Shown: piece after piece, positions 50,933 through 59,266 of the stretch
Position numbering within the stretch: position 1 is the stretch's first letter
How the letters are laid out: the number at the start of each line of letters is the position of its first letter
The notes under the pieces: generated by a model
Told to the model about the DNA's origin: nothing
The model's input: only the letters and a program-made list of their open reading frames with translations
Databases searched by the model: none
Position numbers and translations under genes: made by a program
From: Thalassotalea_A litorea
Lineage (GTDB): Bacteria; Pseudomonadota; Gammaproteobacteria; Enterobacterales; Alteromonadaceae
Assembly (NCBI RefSeq): GCF_043642205.1
Contig: NZ_JBHZSG010000001.1
Span: 1-64,000, forward strand
DNA: 64,000 bases
Direction of reading: 5' to 3'

Positions 50933-51865
50933 TTATTGATAGGTGTCTAGATAGGTATGCCAAGCATCTGCTGTGGTGATCTCTGCAGCAGTTTGCCAGG
51001 CAAATCCTGCTTTATAGGACAATTTTCCCTGAGCATCGGATTCGGTGAAAATCCATATATGGCTCTCATCTTTAATATCGCTTGCTATATGTTTAATCTC
51101 TTTAACATTGCTTGGTTCAACAAGTGCACCGGTACCTAACCCTTGACCGTCAATGATTTCCCATGCTGAGATTCGGCCAGTTGCGGGGTTGGAAAAAGTC
51201 TCTGCTTTTTCATCATGGGTGGCAATTCCGATGGCAATGGGTAAAGCAGCGGGTTTGTCGTCCAACGTATACTCAGAGTTGACGGTGTATAGTTGACTGC
51301 CTAATGCTAAGGAGACCGTTTTCGATTCCTTAACGATACCTAACGGTGTATACCATTCATAGACTAAGTTAAAGACCACTTCATCAGCACCACTTTTAAG
51401 AACCTTGTAGCTTTTATAACTGTGCGGGGCGTATGCTGTGCCATCAACCCAAACCGCAGAACCACCAACACCTCTACTAATGCCGGTATGATAAGGGTCA
51501 TAGCCCTCGCCGTGATCAACATGATAGGAGATACCATTAAGGTGCCCTTGGTACCATTTGTCGATAATCGAGTAATCTACCCGTTTTAACCAGGCATCAA
51601 CGCCACTGGAGTGCCCTTTTAATGGTGCAGCTGGTCCGTAGACACGGAAAGCAACTTTGTCGTTTTCCCAGGCAAAATCGTCATTGCGTTCTGGGACAAA
51701 CCGACCATATGCCATCACTTGCGTATTCGCCGCCGGGGTCGATTGTGCCGTTGCCGTTTTGCTTGTTGGTTGTGTATCACTGGCGCCGGTGCAACCGTTT
51801 AGCAATATACTACTGGCCAACAACACCAGTAATGAATTTATTGGTTTTACGTAACGTGTTGTCAT
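50933..51865 (-). CDS. DUF4861 family lipoprotein, candidate oligosaccharide dehydratase/hydrolase
   Basis: A 310-aa protein with a lipoprotein signal (ASSILLNGC) and a beta-sandwich rich in aromatic residues: NDDFAWENDKVAFRVYGPAA, GISYHVDHGEGYDPYHTGISRGVGG and WYTPLGIVKESKTVSLALGSQLY. These fit DUF4861. I chose the ATG at 51865 because AAGGA lies 7 bases upstream; the frame extends to a TTG at 51886. I recall that a member of this family in the Formosa ulvan locus (P29_PDnc) is an oligosaccharide dehydratase that forms unsaturated uronate ends; this needs checking. Such an activity would feed GH105. It is the first gene of the DUF4861-rhaM-GH5 unit. Confidence 0.8.
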   Translation of the reverse strand: MTTRYVKPINSLLVLLASSILLNGCTGASDTQPTSKTATAQSTPAANTQVMAYGRFVPERNDDFAWENDKVAFRVYGPAAPLKGHSSGVDAWLKRVDYSIIDKWYQGHLNGISYHVDHGEGYDPYHTGISRGVGGSAVWVDGTAYAPHSYKSYKVLKSGADEVVFNLVYEWYTPLGIVKESKTVSLALGSQLYTVNSEYTLDDKPAALPIAIGIATHDEKAETFSNPATGRISAWEIIDGQGLGTGALVEPSNVKEIKHIASDIKDESHIWIFTESDAQGKLSYKAGFAWQTAAEITTADAWHTYLDTYQ

Positions 51866-52152
51866 AACTTTATCCTTTATTTTCAATATTCCGATTCACT
51901 CAGTACACCATGATTTACGCCCAAGCTTAAACCATAGGTAAAGAAAGCCATACCAGTACTTTCAGGCTGGAGCATCTTGTTTGTATCAAAAGCGACGTTG
52001 ATCAGGCTCCATCGGCTTTTTGCAGAGTTTTCAACTTATTTTGTAATTTTGATTGATGTTGCACTATTGTGAGCGTTGTTGCAACTTTGAGGTGGCTGAG
52101 TTAATTTATCTGGTCTGATAGGCAATCCAAATAATAAGTTCAACGCAGTGAT

Positions 52153-53640
52153 ATGAATAGACGACATTTTCTGGTTGGTGGTGCTAGCGCCTTTGCTGCA
52201 GCGGCAATTTTTCAACAAGGCTGGTTTAAAAAGCTGAAGCAAGAGTACCCCAATGTACTTATGCTGATTGTCGATGATCTAAATGACTGGATTGGCCCTT
52301 TAGACGGACACCCGAACGCGAAAACTCCGAATATCGATCGATTGGCAGAGCAGGGAACCGTATTCACCAATGCCCATGCGTCCGCACCTATTTGTGGTCC
52401 TTCCAGAGCCAGTGTGATGACAGGGCTTGCTCCTGCCACTACCGGTATCTACGGTCATGTTGGCGATAATGACATTAAGCTCGCTAACGAAAAGGCGGCA
52501 CAGTCGGTGTTTTTGAGTGAGTACTTTCGACAACATGGATATTACACCGCAGCCGTGGGAAAAGTCTTTCATGATCAGGTGGCAGACGGCAGCTTTGACG
52601 TTTACGGTGGTCGCGTAAAACAGTTTGGACCTTATCCTGAGCAGCGTATGAAGTGGCATGATCCCAGAACCAATACCGACTGGGGAGCTTTTCCTGAACG
52701 CGATGATCAAATGCCTGATTTTGACAGCGCCCATTGGTTAGCCGAACAGCTGCATCAGACTCATGAAAAACCTTTCTTTATGGCTGGCGGTTTTTTACGA
52801 CCGCATGTGCCGTGGCATGTTCCGCAAAAGTGGTTTGATATGCACCCCATCGAAAAAATAACCCTGCCAAATTATAAAGCAGATGATTTGGATGACGTGT
52901 CGGCGATTGCAAAAGCCGTTGCAGAACTACCGCAAATGCCGAGTACCGAGTGGGCGATTGAAAATGGTGAGTGGAAGAATATGGTTCAAGCGTATCTGGC
53001 CAGTGTCACCTTTGTCGATTCTTGCATTGGTATCGTTTTGGATGCGTTAGAAACCAGTCCGTATGCACATAATACCGCGGTCGTGGTTTGGGGGGATCAT
53101 GGTTATCAGCTTGGCGAAAAGGGCAAATTTGCAAAAATGTCTCTTTGGGAGCGTGCGACAAGGACACCATTGATTATCAAACCACCCAGGAATCAACAGC
53201 GATCTGCTACCAGTAACGTGACCCACAAACCGGTGAGCTTATTGGATTTATACCCAACGTTACTCAAAATTTGTGGCTTGCCCGATAACGCAGCCAATCA
53301 GGGGAATGATCTGACGCCGTTGCTGAAGAACCCGGAGGCTCCCTGGGAGCACGTGGCGGTAACAACCTATGGTCCCAATAATCATGCGATTAAAACAGAG
53401 CGCTATCGATATATTGTTTACGCGGATGGATCGGAAGAGTTGTATGACCATCTTCACGACAAAAACGAATGGCATAATTTGGCGGCAGAGGTTAACTATC
53501 AGGACATTAAAAATCAGCTGAAGCAGAAACTACCCCAAGAAAATGCAAACTGGTCGCCAGTGTCTTATTACCGGGGCAATGACTATTTTAATGGGCTGAC
53601 GGACAAAGCCCTGCAACAGACGGGATTGACAAAGCCGTAA
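52153..53640 (+). CDS. S1-family sulfatase, iduronate-2-sulfatase-like (CGPSR), Tat signal
   Basis: A 495-aa sulfatase with the N-terminus MNRRHFLVGGASAFAAAAIF, a twin-arginine signal, so it would be exported folded. Features are NVLMLIVDDLNDWIGPLDGH, Cys81-Gly-Pro-Ser-Arg in APICGPSRASVMTGLAPA, AGGFLRPHVPWHVPQKWFD, VVWGDHGYQLGEKGKFAKMSLWERATRTPLI and LLDLYPTLLKICG. The RPHVPWHVPQKWFD and DHGYQLGEK segments place it with the iduronate-2-sulfatase branch (S1_7). It diverges from DUF4861 across 287 bases. Confidence 0.93.
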   Translation: MNRRHFLVGGASAFAAAAIFQQGWFKKLKQEYPNVLMLIVDDLNDWIGPLDGHPNAKTPNIDRLAEQGTVFTNAHASAPICGPSRASVMTGLAPATTGIYGHVGDNDIKLANEKAAQSVFLSEYFRQHGYYTAAVGKVFHDQVADGSFDVYGGRVKQFGPYPEQRMKWHDPRTNTDWGAFPERDDQMPDFDSAHWLAEQLHQTHEKPFFMAGGFLRPHVPWHVPQKWFDMHPIEKITLPNYKADDLDDVSAIAKAVAELPQMPSTEWAIENGEWKNMVQAYLASVTFVDSCIGIVLDALETSPYAHNTAVVVWGDHGYQLGEKGKFAKMSLWERATRTPLIIKPPRNQQRSATSNVTHKPVSLLDLYPTLLKICGLPDNAANQGNDLTPLLKNPEAPWEHVAVTTYGPNNHAIKTERYRYIVYADGSEELYDHLHDKNEWHNLAAEVNYQDIKNQLKQKLPQENANWSPVSYYRGNDYFNGLTDKALQQTGLTKP

Positions 53641-53691
53641 AGCAAAAGCCATCAAATTAAGGTTTAAGAGATCGGTAGGTTTTTGCAACAG

Positions 53692-53737
53692 GCTGACACA
53701 TGACAGATTGTAAAACCCTTGTTGTTCATGTGTCAGC
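53692..53737. repeat. Perfect 12-bp inverted repeat after sulfatase
   Basis: GCTGACACATGA (53692-53703) and TCATGTGTCAGC (53726-53737) are separated by 22 bases. It lies 52 bases after the sulfatase stop and 78 before the beta-helix gene. No T-tract follows, so it may be an operator or a leader hairpin rather than a terminator. Confidence 0.65.
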
Positions 53738-53814
53738 GAAGCCGTTGCGATTGCAGGAATAGGGGACAGTAGGGATTACATTGTTTTCAGGGAGGAACAA
53801 TAATAAAAAGGCAA

Positions 53815-55026
53815 ATGATTATGTTAAAAAGAATAAATACAAACGTCGTTATCTGTTTGTTGTTATGCATGACAGCGAATAGGGTGTTCGCCGCGGACTG
53901 CAATTCAGTGCCGGCAAATCCAAATGGGGACACAAACAAATTACGCGACGCGTTGCAGCAGGCAACCAATACTGGATTGCCCCTGGAAATTAGCGGCACC
54001 TACTATATCGATACGGATCTGAAAGTTTACCTGAAGAAAGATTTAATCGTTGATGCGGCGGGGGCTAAATTCATTGCTACCTCATCCTTAGATGGTGATA
54101 TGTTCAGTTTTGATGCGCATAACAGCAAATCCGATGAATGCGATAGCGCTGCAATTTTGGTTGACCTTGACTGGCAAGGCGGGGACTTCAATATGGCAGA
54201 AGCTAAAGTATCTACGGTTGTACCCATCCGATATCGAACTCCTGCTGGTCGCGAGGGAACCAAGGCCACCGCTGATGCTTTGTCGATAAGAGGAGTGAAA
54301 GCCAATGGAGACAACAAATTAAACGACGTGAAGATTGAAAATATTGTCTTTACAGGCACGAAAAATACTACTGATGCCTTTGATCGTGCTGGCGGTGATA
54401 GTGGAATTTTATTGATTGGTGGATTAAAGGTTGATATTAAAAACAACCGGTTTTATGGCGTACGCGATGCCGCAATTTATGTATCGGCCGGAGGCGTAAA
54501 TGGCGAATTTGGTGATCACTTTACCATCCATAATAACTATGTGGAACGTGCATATGATGGTATTACCAGCAAGCGTGGTGCTGATAATATCAAGATGCTC
54601 AACAACACGATGCAAGATGTCGTTGTAGGATTGAGTATAAAGCGGGTTTATGATGGTTGGACGTCAACCAATGTAACCATCAGTAATAATCACATAACTG
54701 CTGCGGTGCGGCCAGTGAGTGTTGAGCGCGCGAACAATGTGACTATTGAACATAATCAAATCCTGGCACTGGGTGCCGAAGTCGCCAACCAGTCAACAGC
54801 CATCAATAAATATGGGGATCACTACGAAGGTATTGCCTTAAATGGCGTCCAGGGCAGCAATACGATTCGCTATAATACGATAAGTGGCATCACGGGCAGT
54901 TCACGTGAAGGCATCACCACCACCTATGGTATCGTTACACGTTTTGAAGATGGTCGGGAAACGACGGGTGTTACCATTACGGATAATACGTTTTCTCGAT
55001 TAGACAAGTGGGTGAATCACTTTTAA
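53815..55026 (+). CDS. Exported right-handed parallel beta-helix protein, candidate polysaccharide lyase
   Basis: A 403-aa protein with a signal peptide (LLLCMTANRVFA) and successive short repeats of the beta-helix type: VDIKNNRFYGVRDAAIYVS, FTIHNNYVERAYDGITSK, IKMLNNTMQDVVVGLSIKR, VTISNNHITAAVRPVSVER, VTIEHNQILALG, and IRYNTISGITG. The Asn ladders (NN, HN, YN, DN) are typical of pectate-lyase-like folds. I see no family-specific catalytic motif, so lyase, hydrolase or epimerase activity is open. A second ATG at 53821 is better spaced from AAGG than the first. It lies within the repeat-bracketed part of the locus. Confidence 0.75.
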   Translation: MIMLKRINTNVVICLLLCMTANRVFAADCNSVPANPNGDTNKLRDALQQATNTGLPLEISGTYYIDTDLKVYLKKDLIVDAAGAKFIATSSLDGDMFSFDAHNSKSDECDSAAILVDLDWQGGDFNMAEAKVSTVVPIRYRTPAGREGTKATADALSIRGVKANGDNKLNDVKIENIVFTGTKNTTDAFDRAGGDSGILLIGGLKVDIKNNRFYGVRDAAIYVSAGGVNGEFGDHFTIHNNYVERAYDGITSKRGADNIKMLNNTMQDVVVGLSIKRVYDGWTSTNVTISNNHITAAVRPVSVERANNVTIEHNQILALGAEVANQSTAINKYGDHYEGIALNGVQGSNTIRYNTISGITGSSREGITTTYGIVTRFEDGRETTGVTITDNTFSRLDKWVNHF

Positions 55027-55116
55027 TGAAGGGTCCCTGATGACAGCCATTTCTGACAAGAAGGGGCTGTCCTGCATTCGCCGATGATTGCCAGTGAACT
55101 CTGGCAATCATTGTAA

Positions 55117-55391
55117 TACCAATCACATTAAATTATTGCTCACTCAGTGAGAATTTTAAGGCTTTTAGGCAAGGCTTTGATTGCAGAGAATGGTCGCTCC
55201 ATTATCTCAAAATCGGTCAAAATCAGTAACGCAGGATAAATGCCTTTAAAACTCACCCGTAGGGAGTTTATCAGAGGTCCATTTACGGCCCTATATTTCA
55301 TTAATATAGAATGACTATATCAATAAAATCTATGTTGTAACTGAACCTATGCCTTAACTCTGAGTTGTGCACAAACTTAATGTGATTGGTA
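55117..55391 (+). repeat. MITE-like dispersed repeat, complete copy 2
   Basis: A 275-base copy nearly identical to 48789-49064 and in the same orientation, with terminal inverted repeats TACCAATCACATTAA and TTAATGTGATTGGTA (perfect here). It is flanked by TAA on both sides, a probable 3-bp target duplication. It sits in the 552-base gap between the beta-helix and TonB-receptor genes; the remaining ~190 bases are the receptor promoter and leader. Confidence 0.92.
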
Positions 55392-55578
55392 TAATTATCA
55401 CCATGGCGTAATCCATTATTCTGTTGGCGCGCTTTCCCCTTACACTTTATGGTCATATTCAATCATATTTGATCTGTAAGTGATCGGTTTCGATTGTTTT
55501 TGCTTGTTTTTTCTGTTTTTAGCGTTTAGATTAATTTTTAGCCAGCTGGCTTTATAAAAATAAACGGGGAGATACAAG

Positions 55579-58500
55579 TTGAAGAACATGTTCATGAGAA
55601 AATCTGTATTGGCTTTATCGGTTACGGCCGCTTTAAGCGGCGTATCAGGCGGTGTGTTTGCACAAGAAAATGACGCGAACAATCAGCAAGATGACGTTGA
55701 AGTTATTGAAATTACCGGGATTCGCAGTGCATTAGCAAGTGCGCTTGCGGAAAAGCGTGACTCATCAAATATTAAGGAAGTCATTCAGGCAGAAGACATC
55801 GGTAAGTTGCCCGATCAAAACTTAGCTGAAGTCCTTGAAAATATTACGGGTGTACAAATTGATCGGACCAATGGTGTAGGAACAGGAGTGCAAATTCGGG
55901 GTACCGGCGCAAACCGAGTAGAAATAAACGGAGTTTCCACGGTAAGTTCAGGTAGTGGCAGAACCGGCATTAGTTTTGAAGATTTACCCGCAGCTCTTAT
56001 CGCGTCTTTAGAAGTCACCAAAGCTTCAACCGCAAAAACGGTCGAAGGCTCGGTTGGCGGTACTATTAATTTACGCACATTACGTGGCAATAGTCTGGAA
56101 GAGCGTTTGACTCAATTTCGCATTCAGGCCGAAAATAGTGATTTGGCGGATTCGACGACTCCGCGAATTTCCGGCACCTTTGGTGACAACTGGGAAACGG
56201 ATTTAGGAAAAATCGGCGTTGTTATTACCGGTAGCTATGCTGAACTTGATGTTGCTTCAGCTAACCCTCGCTTTGACCGTGATCGAGTCGTTATGCCTGA
56301 TTCAGGCAGAGCCAGTGCCGAAGAATTTCCTTTCTTGCGTACTCAGTTCCTGGATCAACCACTAAATGCTGAAAATTATGAAACCAAGAACCTGACGTCT
56401 TCATTTGAAATTCAAACCAGTGACAATCTGAAATTTTATTTTGACGCAACCATCAATGACCAAGAGCGTGTGCAGACCAACTCTCGGGCATTCTTTTCAG
56501 GCACTGGCGGAAATCCCGTTATCGACAACACCGACAATACCAGCTTTGAAACTATTGATTTAGGTACCGTTGATGGCATGTATGGGAGCTTAGATCTTGG
56601 CGAAGTAAACGTGGTTACCAGCGGTATACTTGGAGTGGGATCTGAACTTGTTAATGGGCGAGAGCGCGTCGATCCGAATCTACGTACCGGTAACAGTAAC
56701 TCCTCGCGGTTAACATTAAGTCGGGTGTTTGCTTTAGGGACGGAATATAGCAGTGATGATTATCAGCTTCACGCTGAAGTTTCTTATTCCGATTCAGAGT
56801 CAGATAATCCCTCGTTAAACTCTTCTTTGGATTTTATTAACCCCAATAGTATCCAGCCGGGCCCGAATACCTATAACGATAACGGTACACCAGCCATTTT
56901 CAATATCGCCAACAATACCTTTGAATTTGGTATTGCTCCGGGACTGCCTGAATCACCAACATCTGCGCAACTGCTTGATCCAAGTAACTATGCGTTAAGA
57001 AGTATTGGTCAGGGACTGCGGGTTCGGGAAGGAACCGAAGCGGCTGCCAGAGTCGACTTTACGTATGATATTTCTGAGATGGTTCCGCTATTTTATGATT
57101 TTAATGCGGGTGTGCGCTGGAATCGCACGACCAATATGACGAATAACACGACATCGAGTAATAGTTTTGGTAACTGGAATCGACCTATGGCCGATTTATT
57201 TTCAGATATCGTTACACCTGGCGCGAATAACTTTAATGGCGCGGATGATCGAACCTTATATATCAGTGACTATTTGATTATTGATAATGGCGTATCCTTT
57301 AGCGATCCGCAGCGAGTACTTGATACCATAAATCAGGCAATTTCCGCGAACAATGCGATTTATGGCGAAGACGTTAATGAATCATTAGCAGAGCCAACAA
57401 CCCAGATCTCTTCTTTCTTTGATATCGAAGAGGAAACCATCGCTCTCTATATTCAGGGTGACTATGAGGTAGAGTTCGGAGATGTGCCCGTCAGTGGTAA
57501 TCTCGGTGTCCGCTATGTCGTCACTGACATCGAATCGACAGGTACAAGTGAAGTCAATGGTGTGGTAACACCGAGCGTAGAATCAAGTGATTATGATTTT
57601 GTTTTACCGAGATTCAATATTGTTGCTGAATTAACGGACGGTTTGTTGTTAAGGGGAGGGATCGGTAAAGATATTCGCCGACCTAATTTTGATTCTCTTT
57701 CAACGTCAGCAACGTTTGGTAGTAGCGCATCCGGCACTGTTAATGTCGGTAACCCGGCATTGCAACCTGAGCAAATTTGGTCTTATGACCTGTCATTAGA
57801 GTATTATTTATCTTCATCCAGTTTCGTCAGTATTGGTCTTTTCCATAAAGAAAGAACGGACTTGATCACTTCCATCCAGGATGAACCGGCCGAACCGATT
57901 GGCCCGACCGGCCAGATTGAGCGTGACGTTACTGCACCTTGTGAAGAAGGGGGGATCTTTAACCCGAATGTTCCTGCTGAAAATTACAATGTATTTTCAA
58001 GCAGAACGGATACCACCGGGATTTGTGTGGCCAAACGCTCACAAATCAATGCCAGTGGAACGGAAACTCAAAGTGGTATTGAACTGGCGGCGCAATATGA
58101 CCTGTCAGAATATGAAGAGCAATTAGGCTGGGCATCAGGTTTTGGTGTCATCGCTAACTACACATATCAGGAATCCGGGGCTGCTTTAGATGAGTTTCGC
58201 AGTGCATCTGGTGCCATAAATGAGATCTTAGGGCGAACCGATACTGATAACAGCACAGCGACTTTAGCGGATGATGTCGTCACAGAGCGAATTACTCTGG
58301 ATGATTTGTCCGAGAATGCCTATAACTTTACTTTGTTCTATGACAAGTATGATTTAAGTGCTCGAATCCGCTATACCTGGAGAGACTCGTTTACAGAAAC
58401 ACTGAATCGCATGCGATTTAACCTGCCTCCGGTCATCGGTGAGCGTGGGCAACTTAATATGAGTGTCGGTTATAGCATCAACGAACATGTTTCTGTTGGG

Positions 58501-58623
58501 ATTGAGGGTGTTAACCTGACTCAGGAAGATCGCACAAGGTGGTGTTTTAATGAAGGAACGCTTTTGTGTGAGCAAAGTCTTACCGACCGAAGAGTTACCC
58601 TTGGTGTTACCGTAAAACTTTAA
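55579..58623 (+). CDS. TonB-dependent receptor of the polysaccharide locus (TIGR01782-like), copy 1
   Basis: Outer-membrane importer for oligosaccharides, 1014 aa. It has a signal peptide (ALSGVSGGVFA), a TonB-box region DDVEVIEITGIRSALASALAEKR, a plug (IGKLPDQNLAEVLENITGVQIDR, VEVTKASTAKTVEGSVGGTINL-like), and a large barrel ending RRVTLGVTVKL. The N-terminal ITGIRSAL...KR is typical of the Xanthomonas/Caulobacter carbohydrate receptor group common in Alteromonadales. The start is the TTG at 55579, because GGGGAGA sits 6-7 bases before it; the next ATG is too far. A terminator follows at 58664. Confidence 0.93.
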   Translation: MKNMFMRKSVLALSVTAALSGVSGGVFAQENDANNQQDDVEVIEITGIRSALASALAEKRDSSNIKEVIQAEDIGKLPDQNLAEVLENITGVQIDRTNGVGTGVQIRGTGANRVEINGVSTVSSGSGRTGISFEDLPAALIASLEVTKASTAKTVEGSVGGTINLRTLRGNSLEERLTQFRIQAENSDLADSTTPRISGTFGDNWETDLGKIGVVITGSYAELDVASANPRFDRDRVVMPDSGRASAEEFPFLRTQFLDQPLNAENYETKNLTSSFEIQTSDNLKFYFDATINDQERVQTNSRAFFSGTGGNPVIDNTDNTSFETIDLGTVDGMYGSLDLGEVNVVTSGILGVGSELVNGRERVDPNLRTGNSNSSRLTLSRVFALGTEYSSDDYQLHAEVSYSDSESDNPSLNSSLDFINPNSIQPGPNTYNDNGTPAIFNIANNTFEFGIAPGLPESPTSAQLLDPSNYALRSIGQGLRVREGTEAAARVDFTYDISEMVPLFYDFNAGVRWNRTTNMTNNTTSSNSFGNWNRPMADLFSDIVTPGANNFNGADDRTLYISDYLIIDNGVSFSDPQRVLDTINQAISANNAIYGEDVNESLAEPTTQISSFFDIEEETIALYIQGDYEVEFGDVPVSGNLGVRYVVTDIESTGTSEVNGVVTPSVESSDYDFVLPRFNIVAELTDGLLLRGGIGKDIRRPNFDSLSTSATFGSSASGTVNVGNPALQPEQIWSYDLSLEYYLSSSSFVSIGLFHKERTDLITSIQDEPAEPIGPTGQIERDVTAPCEEGGIFNPNVPAENYNVFSSRTDTTGICVAKRSQINASGTETQSGIELAAQYDLSEYEEQLGWASGFGVIANYTYQESGAALDEFRSASGAINEILGRTDTDNSTATLADDVVTERITLDDLSENAYNFTLFYDKYDLSARIRYTWRDSFTETLNRMRFNLPPVIGERGQLNMSVGYSINEHVSVGIEGVNLTQEDRTRWCFNEGTLLCEQSLTDRRVTLGVTVKL

Positions 58624-58663
58624 TCATATTGGCATAATGACTTAAGCCATTTTAGATTAAGCA

Positions 58664-58695
58664 AAATAAGCTCTGACCATTGTCAGAGCTTATTT
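58664..58695 (+). terminator. Rho-independent terminator after TonB receptor 1
   Basis: A perfect 14-bp stem (AAATAAGCTCTGAC at 58664-58677, GTCAGAGCTTATTT at 58682-58695) with a CATT loop, 40 bases after the receptor stop codon. Confidence 0.92.
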
Positions 58696-59266
58696 CATCC
58701 AAAGCTAACCTTCTCTACCGAATTACTTCCAACCCAAAGCCTATGTTGATGAGCTTAGCCGAAGGTCATTTATCTTAAAACGCAATTCATGTATCTTGCG
58801 TTAATTATTTTTTAGTCAGTAATGTTTATCAGCAAAAGGCTTGCCAAGGTAATTTAATCGCTGAACCGCACCTGTAAAAGATGCCGCCAATCGTATTAGC
58901 TGTCTATGCAATCACTGGTGACTTGTAGTGATTGATTTTGATTTTTGTAAGTTTTATGCCGTTTGGTTTTTTTGTCTGGAAATTTCCGTAAAATCTTCTG
59001 TGAACCCTATTTATAAAGGGGTATTCCTTTTTAGGTATGATTTCTTACGCTGGTATCATGCAAATGGAACGCTCAGTAATTAGTGCGGTAAGTTATTGTT
59101 ATCAAAGTGATTTAACGCTTTTAGATTGTTAATGATTGGTTTTGAGTTGTTTTAATTTTATTTGATGGTAATATCGTTGAGTGATTTTTTTTTACTCAAT
59201 GAGTGAATCACTATTTTTATTGAGGCTATACCAATAAAAAAAAATAAAAATAAATGGGGAGATACA
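58696..59266. other. Long AT-rich leader upstream of TonB receptor 2
   Basis: This stretch shows no gene. It holds the receptor promoter and a leader with TTGAGT (59177-59182) able to pair with ACTCAA (59194-59199), and an alternative pairing GTGATT/AATCAC overlapping it. The last 20 bases share AAAATAAAnGGGGAGATACA with the leader of receptor 1, so the two receptors may be coordinated at the mRNA level. Confidence 0.45.

Noticed and set aside
48789..55391. The repeats as a CRISPR array or integron attC sites
   Set aside because: There are only two complete, distant 275-bp copies with terminal inverted repeats and target duplications, which fits a MITE and neither of those systems.
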